NCBI GenBank assembly: GCA_003972865.1
Contig: QOAX01000271.1
Span: 1-6,017, forward strand
DNA from: Verrucomicrobiota bacterium
GTDB lineage: Bacteria; Verrucomicrobiota; Verrucomicrobiia; Limisphaerales; UBA1096
DNA length: 6,017 nucleotides
Direction: 5' to 3'
Positions 1 to 5,093 of the stretch are shown in pieces. The notes beneath the pieces were generated by a model. It ran no database searches. It saw only the letters and a program-made list of their open reading frames with translations, and was not told where the DNA came from. Every line of letters starts with the position of its first letter. The stretch's first letter is position 1. Position numbers and translations under genes: made by a program.

Positions 1-651
1 GAGATCGAGGAAGTCGCGGAGAATTCGGGTCTCATGTACCCGTTGGATATTGGCGCGCGCGGTAGTTCCACAATAGGGGGAAATATCGCAACTAATGCAG
101 GTGGCAACCGAGTGCTGCGCTACGGCATGACACGGGACATGGTACTTGGTCTGGAGGCGGTACTCGCCGACGGTACGGTGGTTTCGTCAATGAACGAGAT
201 GATCAAAAACAATGCTGGATACGACCTAAAACAACTCTTTATCGGCACCGAGGGGAGTCTTGGCGTCGTTACACGGGCTGTACTTAGATTACGCGAACAG
301 CCGCGCAGCCAGGAAACACTGCTTGTCGCCGTCGATCGATTCGAGCAGTTACCAGAATTGCTGAAAGTGATGGATGGAAAACTCGGTGGAACGCTGTCGG
401 CATTCGAGGTGATGTGGAACGAGTTTTATTGTTTGGTGACGACGGAACCCGCGCAACAGAAGCCGCCACTTGATCAAACGTACCCCTATTACGTGTTAAT
501 CGAAGCGAGGGGCGGTGACTCGGAAACGGACCGCGCCCGCTTGGAATCGGCTCTTGCGGAGGTATTTGAAGCGGGGTTGGTTCGGGACGCGGTATTGGCC
601 GAGAACGAAGCGCAGCGCCGCGAGCTTTGGGCCATGCGCGATGACGTTTGA
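1..651 (+). CDS. FAD-binding oxidase (GlcD / D-lactate dehydrogenase type), internal fragment
   Basis: The reading frame is open from base 1, so the N-terminus lies outside the window; the first ATG in frame (34) is internal. The fragment carries the second half of the PCMH-type FAD-binding domain, with its glycine-rich GGNIATNAGG stretch and the later NNAGYDLKQLFIGTEGSLG block, both typical of the GlcD/DLD/D-2-hydroxyglutarate dehydrogenase family. These flavoenzymes oxidise 2-hydroxyacids such as glycolate or D-lactate and pass electrons to quinone or another acceptor. The start of the FAD-oxidase C-terminal domain follows, but the frame stops at RRELWAMRDDV, where relatives continue for roughly 150 residues. 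The stop coincides with the start of a PduL tail in another frame. Base composition is visibly less GC-rich than in the shell genes, and the protein reads to me like a proteobacterial homologue. Family assignment is firm; exact substrate is unknown; a working enzyme is unlikely from this fragment. Confidence 0.85.
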   Translation, partial: EIEEVAENSGLMYPLDIGARGSSTIGGNIATNAGGNRVLRYGMTRDMVLGLEAVLADGTVVSSMNEMIKNNAGYDLKQLFIGTEGSLGVVTRAVLRLREQPRSQETLLVAVDRFEQLPELLKVMDGKLGGTLSAFEVMWNEFYCLVTTEPAQQKPPLDQTYPYYVLIEARGGDSETDRARLESALAEVFEAGLVRDAVLAENEAQRRELWAMRDDV

Positions 652-763
652 CGAGATGCTGGTTCGCGTGGATGAAAGTTTCAAACTCGAGGTGCACATT
701 GACACCGACGAGGGCAATGCGGTGGATCTCAAGCCGGACACGCCGTGTGAGTTGGTAAAATAA
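641..763 (+). pseudogene. pduL: C-terminal remnant of PduL-type phosphate propanoyltransferase
   Basis: Forty codons encode a peptide that matches the end of PduL: MLVRVDESFKLEVHIDTDE followed by GNAV. Salmonella PduL ends with a very similar IRVSPDMRLEMHIDTDEANAA segment (recalled, not searched). PduL converts acyl-CoA to acyl-phosphate inside microcompartments, and a full protein is about 200 residues, so some 80% is missing, including the zinc-binding histidine motifs. The in-frame sequence upstream of 641 (515-640) does not resemble PduL and is a shadow of the oxidase gene. The ATG at 641 is therefore probably just a codon inside the former gene. It overlaps the oxidase end (641-651) in a different frame. 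The position just before the shell genes fits a PduL that once headed this stretch of the operon. It could alternatively be the true end of an intact PduL gene separated from its start by misassembly. Confidence 0.75.
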
Positions 764-790
764 TTTTTTCGTAAAACCCAAAAACATATT
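764..790 (+). promoter_or_regulatory. A-rich leader without Shine-Dalgarno before BMC-H 1
   Basis: The gap holds a T6 run, then CGTAAAACCC and AAAAACA just ahead of the ATG. There is no GGAGG-like sequence. The layout (T6, CGTA, A-rich tract) recurs before BMC-H 3 at 2612-2647. It probably acts in translation initiation as an unstructured leader; a promoter role cannot be judged. Confidence 0.35.
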
Positions 791-1081
791 ATGAGTGAAG
801 CATTAGGAATGATCGAAACCAAGGGGTACGTTGGCAGTATTGAAGCCAGCGATGCCATGGTCAAGGCAGCCAACGTGAACCTGGTGAAGACCGTGCCAAT
901 CGGCGGCGGCTTCATCACCGTGTTGGCCAAGGGAGACGTGGGCAGCATCAAGGCCGCCGTGGACGCAGGCACCAACGCCGCGGCCCGGGTCGGCGAACTG
1001 GTCAGCTCGCACGTCATCGCCCGTCCGCACGAGGACCTGTTGAAGGCGTTCAACAATCCGCCGGGCAAGGCAAACAAGTAA
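791..1081 (+). CDS. BMC-H hexameric shell protein 1 (PduA/CcmK family)
   Basis: This 96-residue protein is a single BMC domain that forms the hexagonal tiles of the microcompartment shell. It shows the family's opening ALGMIETKGY, the edge lysine K25 in the SDAMVKAANV helix, the DAG helix turn (58-60), and the closing HVIARPHEDL with R78, P79 and H80, which packs between hexamers. The pore loop at residues 36-40 reads PIGGG where PduA has KIGSG, so the central pore lacks the usual serine and lysine at this point and may pass different molecules. A short Lys/Pro/Asn tail (about 86-96) follows the domain. The ATG is chosen because it directly precedes the conserved first strand; it has no Shine-Dalgarno sequence. 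The gene lies 26 bases ahead of a second BMC-H paralogue. Confidence 0.95.
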   Translation: MSEALGMIETKGYVGSIEASDAMVKAANVNLVKTVPIGGGFITVLAKGDVGSIKAAVDAGTNAAARVGELVSSHVIARPHEDLLKAFNNPPGKANK

Positions 1082-1107
1082 CCAAAACCATTACGCAAAA
1101 AAACATC

Positions 1108-1386
1108 ATGGCTGAACAAGCAATAGGAATGATCGAGTGCAAGGGCTTCTGTGCGTTAATGGAAGCCAGCGACGCCGCCCTCAAGGCGGCCAACGTCACG
1201 ATGACCGGCTGGGACAAGGTCGGCAGCGGATTGGTGACCGGTTTTTACCGGGGCGATGTCGCCGCGGTGAAGGCCGCGACCGATGCCGGTGCCTCTGCGG
1301 CCGCCGCCGTCGGCGAAGTGGTGAGCGTGCAGGTGATCCCGCGCCCTCACGAGGATCTCAAGGGATTGGGTGAGTGGCTGCAGTGA
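1108..1386 (+). CDS. BMC-H hexameric shell protein 2 (PduA-like)
   Basis: This 92-residue single BMC domain is the closest of the three hexamer paralogues to canonical PduA. K26 and R79 fall at the PduA-numbered positions that hold neighbouring hexamers together, and the pore loop K37-V-G-S-G41 matches the KIGSG type that passes small polar metabolites. The end, VIPRPHEDLKGLGEWLQ, is short with no charged tail. C11 and C15 lie near the first strand and helix and are not usual family features. The start is the ATG right before AEQAIGMIECKG; it follows an A-rich leader without Shine-Dalgarno sequence. The gene is probably co-transcribed with BMC-H 1 and the kinase. Sitting as a tandem pair, the two likely form separate hexamers that are mixed in the same facets, with pores of different character. 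Confidence 0.95.
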   Translation: MAEQAIGMIECKGFCALMEASDAALKAANVTMTGWDKVGSGLVTGFYRGDVAAVKAATDAGASAAAAVGEVVSVQVIPRPHEDLKGLGEWLQ

Positions 1387-1390
1387 GCGG

Positions 1391-1406
1391 CCGCCTGGCC
1401 AAGCGC
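1391..1406. repeat. Near-copy of the 16-base palindromic motif, BMC-H 2 / kinase gap
   Basis: CCGCCTGGCCAAGCGC differs at two of 16 positions from the perfect palindrome at 3277-3292. It occupies the 34-base gap before the kinase start at 1421, where no Shine-Dalgarno sequence is seen. The two changes break the outermost and one inner base pair, so any hairpin here is weaker. A role in RNA processing or spacing of expression is a guess. Confidence 0.3.
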
Positions 1407-1420
1407 CTGGTTGAAATTGC

Positions 1421-2611
1421 GTGAAAATACTCATCGCCAACCTCGGGTCGACCTCGATGAAGTACCGCCTGTTTGATTTTTCAGGCGGCGACGGCGAGCT
1501 ATTGACGCGTGGCGGGCTGGAGCGGGTGAGCGACCACGCCGAGGCGATCGGGCAGGTGCTCGGCGAGCTTCGGGCGGGTGACTGGATCGCCTCCGAGGAT
1601 GACCTCGCGGCGGTGGGCTTCAAGGCGATCATGGCCGAGGGGCGCACCGGCTGTCTCGAGTTGACGCCGGAGGTGATCGACTCGATGGAGGCCTGCAACA
1701 ACATCGCCCCGGCGCACAACCCGCCGTACATCCGGGGCATCCGGCTGTTTGCGGAGAAGATGCCAAGCGTGCCGCTGGTGGGGCTGTTCGAGACGGCGTT
1801 TTACCAGTGGGCACCGGAAGCCTCGACGTGCTACGCGGTGCCGCAAAGTTGGCACGACGCGGGCGTTCGCCGCTGGGGTTTTCACGGCGCAAGCCACAAA
1901 TTTATCGCCGAACGCTCGGCGGAATTGCTCGGCCGCGAGGACGTGGCCCTGCGTGCCCGCAACCTGTACGTCGATGACGCCGGCTCGCCGGTGGACGGCC
2001 CGCCGTTGCGGGTGGTCTCCTGTCATCTCGGCGGCAGCTCGTCGATCACCGGCATCCTCAACGGCGCGGCGGTCGGCAACAGCATGGGCCTGAGCCCGCA
2101 GTCGGGCCTGCCGCAAAACAACCGCGTGGGCGACCTCGACTCAATGGCGGTGCTGCACATGATGCGCCGCGACGGCTTGTCGATCGACGACGTCGAAAAT
2201 GCGCTTTGCAACGAGGGCGGCCTCAAGGGGTTGAGCGGCGGCCACAACGACATCCGCGACATCGTTTCGGAGGCCGGCTCCGGCAACGCGCAGGCCAAGC
2301 TCGCGCTCGACGTGTACGTGCACTCGGCGCGGCACTGGCTCGGTGCATACCTCGCGCAACTCAACGGGCTTGATGCCCTCGTGTTCACGGCCGGCATCGG
2401 CGAGAACCGCGCCGGCATCCGTGCTGCGATCTGCGCCGACCTCGACCAACTCGGCATCCGGCTTGACGCAGAAAAAAACGAGGCGGCACAAGCTGAGGAA
2501 ACGGTCATCAGCGCGGACGATTCACCGGTCAAGGTCATGATCATTCCCACCAACGAGGAACTGGTCGTGGCGCGCGAGGTGAAACGCTATTTGGACCACA
2601 GGCGAAACTGA
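1421..2611 (+). CDS. ackA: Acetate-kinase homologue of the microcompartment (acyl-phosphate kinase)
   Basis: This 396-residue ASKHA-fold kinase has the usual acetate-kinase length (about 400). It should transfer phosphate from an acyl-phosphate made by PduL to ADP; in this operon lactyl-phosphate is the expected substrate (inference). Retained motifs are N7, S10, S12 and K14 in the first strand, H99 in the AHNP segment, H155 in GFHGASH, R235 in NNRVGDLD, D277/R279, the nucleotide loop FTAGIGEN (322-329) and the IPTNEE end (375-380). Three sites differ: the HRVVHGG block is FKAIMAEG, putting K68 at the position of catalytic Arg91; E124 replaces catalytic Asp148; and HLGNGSS reads HLGGSSS (202-208). 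The GTG at 1421 is preferred because the next ATG (1457) would remove the N7-S12 motif. No Shine-Dalgarno sequence is seen. Membership of the family is sure; substrate is not. Confidence 0.92.
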   Translation: MKILIANLGSTSMKYRLFDFSGGDGELLTRGGLERVSDHAEAIGQVLGELRAGDWIASEDDLAAVGFKAIMAEGRTGCLELTPEVIDSMEACNNIAPAHNPPYIRGIRLFAEKMPSVPLVGLFETAFYQWAPEASTCYAVPQSWHDAGVRRWGFHGASHKFIAERSAELLGREDVALRARNLYVDDAGSPVDGPPLRVVSCHLGGSSSITGILNGAAVGNSMGLSPQSGLPQNNRVGDLDSMAVLHMMRRDGLSIDDVENALCNEGGLKGLSGGHNDIRDIVSEAGSGNAQAKLALDVYVHSARHWLGAYLAQLNGLDALVFTAGIGENRAGIRAAICADLDQLGIRLDAEKNEAAQAEETVISADDSPVKVMIIPTNEELVVAREVKRYLDHRRN

Positions 2612-2647
2612 TTTTTTGACCGTACAAAAACCAAAACAAAAACTGAT
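2612..2647 (+). promoter_or_regulatory. A-rich leader without Shine-Dalgarno before BMC-H 3
   Basis: T6 follows the kinase stop, then ACCGTA and an A/C tract of the form CAAAAACCAAAACAAAAAC ending four bases before the ATG. It resembles the leader at 764-790. It lacks G almost entirely, so it should be unstructured in the mRNA. It may favour ribosome entry; the T6 has no preceding stem and is not a terminator. Confidence 0.35.
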
Positions 2648-2938
2648 ATGTCACAACAAGCAATAGGACTGATCGAAACGAGGGGCCTCGTGTCCCTGAT
2701 TGAAGGAACGGATGCCATGCTCAAGGCGGCCAACGTGGAGTTGTCCGGCCCGGTGCAACAGGTGGGTAGCGCGCTCGTGAGCTCGTGCGTCACAGGCGAT
2801 GTCGCTGCCGTCAAGGCGGCCACCGACGCCGGCGCGGAAGCCATCAAGGCCATCGGTGGCGAACTCATCAGCGTGCACGTGATCGCGCGTCCGCACAGCG
2901 ATGTCAACACCGTGCTGCCCAAGCCGGCCAAGAAATAA
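2648..2938 (+). CDS. BMC-H hexameric shell protein 3, altered pore loop
   Basis: This 96-residue protein is a third single BMC domain: QQAIGLIETRGLVSLIEGTD, edge lysine K26, TDAG (59-62) and VIARPHSDV with R81-P-H. It has an extra residue before the pore, giving GPVQQVGSA (34-42) where PduA-like BMC-H 2 has GWDKVGSG, so the last glycine of the pore loop is alanine and the lysine is glutamine. A second extra glycine (G70-G71) precedes the last strand. C47 sits just after the pore strand. The tail LPKPAKK is basic. These changes suggest a pore of different size or charge from BMC-H 1 and 2. The gene is separated from the other hexamers by the kinase but is tied to BMC-P 1, whose Shine-Dalgarno sequence overlaps its stop codon. 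Confidence 0.95.
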   Translation: MSQQAIGLIETRGLVSLIEGTDAMLKAANVELSGPVQQVGSALVSSCVTGDVAAVKAATDAGAEAIKAIGGELISVHVIARPHSDVNTVLPKPAKK

Positions 2939-2943
2939 GGAGG
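2936..2943 (+). promoter_or_regulatory. Strong Shine-Dalgarno for BMC-P 1
   Basis: TAAGGAGG includes the BMC-H 3 stop codon and ends seven bases before the ATG at 2951. It is the best ribosome site in the window, contrasts with the A-rich leaders of the hexamer genes, and suggests that the two genes are translationally coupled. Confidence 0.8.
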
Positions 2944-2950
2944 CACAGGC

Positions 2951-3274
2951 ATGTTCCTTGCCCGAGTAGAAGGGTCGGTTGTCGCGACCAAGAAGGATGA
3001 AGGACTGAGCGGCCGCAAGCTGCTGCTGGTTCGCCCCCAACTGGTTGACGAGAGTGATCCCGCCAAGTTTCGCCCCGGCAAAAACACCATCGTCGCGGTG
3101 GACTCCGTCGGCGCTGGCGAGGGGGAACTGGTGTTATTCACCCAAGGCAGTTCTGCCCGACTGGCGCCCAACATGAAAAGCGCCCCGGTGGACGCCGTGG
3201 TGGTGGGCATCGTCGATACCGTGGACGCGCTTGGCCAAGTGATCTACGACGCAAAGACTGACGGCCAAGCCTAA
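2951..3274 (+). CDS. BMC-P pentameric shell vertex protein 1 (EutN/CcmL family)
   Basis: This 107-residue protein of the EutN/CcmL fold forms pentamers that cap the vertices of the shell. It begins with MFLARVEGSVVATKK, the usual first strands of the family, continues with LLLVRPQLVD, and has the signature DSVGAGEGELVLFTQGSSAR (51-70), in which the GAG-G turn lies at the pentamer pore. It ends with VDAVVVGIVDTVD (80-92) and a short tail. An acidic/charged insertion, DESDPAKFRPGKN (about 33-45), sits between the strands. This is the most canonical of the three pentamers here and may be the main vertex protein. The start is fixed by the Shine-Dalgarno sequence seven bases upstream. No neighbour overlap; a 50-base gap with a palindrome follows. 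Confidence 0.95.
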   Translation: MFLARVEGSVVATKKDEGLSGRKLLLVRPQLVDESDPAKFRPGKNTIVAVDSVGAGEGELVLFTQGSSARLAPNMKSAPVDAVVVGIVDTVDALGQVIYDAKTDGQA

Positions 3275-3276
3275 AG

Positions 3277-3292
3277 CCGCTTGGCCAAGCGG
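3277..3292. repeat. Perfect 16-base palindrome between BMC-P 1 and the aldehyde dehydrogenase
   Basis: CCGCTTGGCCAAGCGG equals its own reverse complement. As RNA it can fold into a six-pair stem (CCGCTT/AAGCGG) with a GGCC loop. It starts three bases after the BMC-P 1 stop. No T-run follows, so it is not a standard terminator. The core CTTGGCCAAG also occurs 50 bases earlier (3230-3239), inside BMC-P 1. It could be an RNA processing or stability hairpin, or a protein-binding site; neither is shown. Confidence 0.5.
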
Positions 3293-3296
3293 GCCA

Positions 3297-3324
3297 GCAA
3301 ACCGATTAACAGAACAAAAACAAC
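3297..3324 (+). promoter_or_regulatory. A-rich leader without Shine-Dalgarno before the aldehyde dehydrogenase
   Basis: The 28 bases before the ATG read as an A/C-rich tract ending AACAAAAACAAC. No GGAGG-like site is present. The AAAAAC element close to the ATG is shared with the leaders of the three hexamer genes. Confidence 0.35.
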
Positions 3325-4815
3325 ATGGCTCATACAGTAAATGAAGCACTGATCCGCGATGTGATTGAGGACGTCCTTGGCCGCTTGGGCGGCAGCACGC
3401 CGGTCGTTGTCCCGCCGCCCGCAGCCAAGCCGTCCGGCGACAACGGGTCGTGCGGTTGTCACGCCAAGGGCAGTGGCGGCAGGAATTTTGGCGTGTTTTC
3501 GACTGCCGACGAGGCGTGCGACGCCGCGGCCAAGGCGTTTCAGCAACTCCGCGAGCAGGGCATCGAGGCGCGCCGCAGGATCGTCGAGATCGTCAAGAGT
3601 TTGTGCGAGGACAACGACGAGGAGTGGGGCCGCATCGAGTTGGAGGAAACGAAGATTGGCCGGCTCGATCACAAAATCGAGAAGCTCCAAATCATCCGCA
3701 ACGTGCCCGGCGTCGAGTGGCTGCGGCCCGATGGGCTCAGCGGCGACCACGGCATCACGCTCGAGGAATACACGCCGTTTGGCGTCGTCGGCGCGGTGAC
3801 GCCCTCGACCCACTCGATCCCGACGCTGGCCGGCAACATCGTCAACATCGTCGCCGCCGGAAACGCGGTGGTGTTCAACGCGCACCCGGCGGCCAGCCGT
3901 TGCGCCGCGACGGCCGTTCGCAAATTCAACGAGGCGATCCATCGCGCCATCGGCATCGAGAACATCGCCACCATCATCGAGCAGCCAACGCTTGAGTCGT
4001 TCGGGGAAATGTGCGCGAACGAAAACGTGCGCCTGCTCTGCGTGACCGGCGGCCCAGGCGTCGTGGACGCCGCGATGAAGACCGGCAAGCGCGCGATCTG
4101 CGCCGGGCCGGGCAACCCCCCGGTGCTCGTGGACAACACCGCCGACATCGACCGCGCCGCACGCTGCGTCGTGCAGGGAGCCGCGTACGACAACAATTTG
4201 CTCTGCATCGGCGAGAAGGAGGTTTTCGTGTTGGACAGCGTCGCCGATGCGTTCATGTCCGCGCTGGAGAAGCATGCCGCTGTGCGCTTGAACGGGTCGC
4301 AACTCGACGCGCTGACGCAGGCCGCGTTTGTGTTTCCGGAAGGGCAGGGCGCCGGCTGCGGCCACGCGGCCACGAACAAAGATTTTATCGGCAAAGATGT
4401 CCCGGTGTTGGCGCAGGCCGCCGGCGTGAACGCGCCAAGCGGCACGCAGTTGCTGTTCGCCGAGACGGATGCGAACCACCTGTTTGTCCATGAGGAACAG
4501 ATGATGCCGATGCTGCCAATCGTCCGCGTGCGCAGCGTGGAAGAAGGCATTGAGGCGGCGTTGAAGGCCGAGCACGGCTACCGCCACACGGCGATCATCC
4601 ACTCGCACGATGTGAATCACATGACCGCCATGGGCCGTGCGCTCGACACGACGTTGTTCATCAAGAACGGGCCGAGCATGGCGGGGCTGGGCTCGGGCGG
4701 CGAGGGGTACCTGAGCTTTTCCATCGCCACACCGACCGGCGAGGGCGTGACCAATCCGCGGACGTTCACCCGTGTGCGTCGCTGCGTGATGGTCGATAAT
4801 TTGAGGATTTACTGA
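3325..4815 (+). CDS. pduP: CoA-acylating aldehyde dehydrogenase (PduP/EutE family) with encapsulation peptide
   Basis: This 496-residue enzyme oxidises an aldehyde with NAD+ and CoA to acyl-CoA inside the compartment; lactaldehyde is the expected substrate given the aldolase (inference). Residues 4-21 (TVNEALIRDVIEDVLGRL) form an amphipathic helix typical of encapsulation peptides, followed by a Pro/Gly/Ala-rich linker (22-53) that contains C43-G-C45-H46. The ALDH domain follows: PFGVVGAVTPSTHS (151-164), VFNAHPAA (183-190), VTGGPGVV (240-247), GKRAICAGPGNPPVLVD (254-270) and the catalytic cysteine C294 in NNLLCIGEKEV; other PduP/EutE proteins I recall have NLPC, so the proline is leucine here. 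The ATG is supported because it sits just ahead of the targeting helix. BMC-P 2 begins two bases after the stop. The EETKIGRLDHKIEK block (107-120) is typical of this family. Family call is sure. Confidence 0.95.
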   Translation: MAHTVNEALIRDVIEDVLGRLGGSTPVVVPPPAAKPSGDNGSCGCHAKGSGGRNFGVFSTADEACDAAAKAFQQLREQGIEARRRIVEIVKSLCEDNDEEWGRIELEETKIGRLDHKIEKLQIIRNVPGVEWLRPDGLSGDHGITLEEYTPFGVVGAVTPSTHSIPTLAGNIVNIVAAGNAVVFNAHPAASRCAATAVRKFNEAIHRAIGIENIATIIEQPTLESFGEMCANENVRLLCVTGGPGVVDAAMKTGKRAICAGPGNPPVLVDNTADIDRAARCVVQGAAYDNNLLCIGEKEVFVLDSVADAFMSALEKHAAVRLNGSQLDALTQAAFVFPEGQGAGCGHAATNKDFIGKDVPVLAQAAGVNAPSGTQLLFAETDANHLFVHEEQMMPMLPIVRVRSVEEGIEAALKAEHGYRHTAIIHSHDVNHMTAMGRALDTTLFIKNGPSMAGLGSGGEGYLSFSIATPTGEGVTNPRTFTRVRRCVMVDNLRIY

Positions 4816-4817
4816 GC

Positions 4818-5093
4818 ATGCGTTTGGCACGAGTCGAGGGCAACGTGGTGGCCACCCGCAAGCATCCCAGCCTTGAGGGTTGGCGGCTTGTCGTGTGCCA
4901 GCCGATCGACCTCGACGGCGAGGACGACGGCACGCCGATCATCGCCATCGACCCGCACGGGGCCGGCATGCACCAGCGCGTAATCGTCTCGTCCGACGGC
5001 TTGTGTGCGCGCCGCGCCGTCGGCGACAACCGCAGCCCGGTGCGCATGATGATCAGCGGCCTCATCGACAAATCAGAGGAGGACGCCGCATGA
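4818..5093 (+). CDS. BMC-P pentameric shell vertex protein 2 (EutN/CcmL family)
   Basis: This 91-residue EutN/CcmL protein opens with MRLARVEGNVVATRKHPSLE, as BMC-P 1 does, then WRLVVCQPIDLDG, the pore-turn region DPHGAGMHQRVIVSSDG (45-61) and SPVRMMISGLID (73-84). It keeps the GAG turn (48-50) but follows it with MHQRV instead of EGELV, so the pore surroundings differ. It should form a pentamer at shell vertices, alone or mixed with its paralogues. The ATG follows the dehydrogenase stop by two bases; a weak GAGG at 4803-4806, inside the dehydrogenase gene, lies eleven bases upstream, so translation is probably coupled. Its own stop overlaps the start of BMC-P 3 in an ATGA junction. Confidence 0.93.
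   Translation: MRLARVEGNVVATRKHPSLEGWRLVVCQPIDLDGEDDGTPIIAIDPHGAGMHQRVIVSSDGLCARRAVGDNRSPVRMMISGLIDKSEEDAA
5075..5083 (+). promoter_or_regulatory. Shine-Dalgarno for BMC-P 3
   Basis: AGAGGAGGA ends six bases before the ATG at 5090 and lies within the end of BMC-P 2. Together with the ATGA overlap it fixes the start of BMC-P 3 and indicates coupled translation of the two pentamers. Confidence 0.75.

Noticed and set aside
515..640. Reading the frame from 515 as the real start of a complete 82-residue gene ending at 763
   Set aside because: Residues before 641 are an Arg-rich shadow of the oxidase and do not resemble PduL; only the part from 641 matches a known family.
1..763. The oxidase as a functional operon partner oxidising lactate made by the compartment
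   Set aside because: The idea is attractive because the family includes D-lactate dehydrogenases, but the gene is cut off mid-domain, its composition differs from the operon, and it is fused out of frame to another broken gene.
284..1119. Minus-strand open frames opposite the oxidase, the junction and BMC-H 1
   Set aside because: They cross several real genes, have no domain I recognise, and are low-complexity shadows.
1457..2611. ATG start for the kinase at 1457
   Set aside because: It would remove the N7/S10/S12 strand conserved in acetate kinases, so the GTG at 1421 is the better start.
3277..3324. Rho-independent terminator after BMC-P 1
   Set aside because: The palindrome is followed by GGCCAGCAAACC and has no T-run on the + strand; the genes on both sides belong to one operon.
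3271..4830. Very long open frame (519 codons) on the minus strand
   Set aside because: It lies exactly opposite the aldehyde dehydrogenase, is rich in Arg, His, Ala and Val as expected from antisense of GC-rich codons, and shows no recognisable domain.
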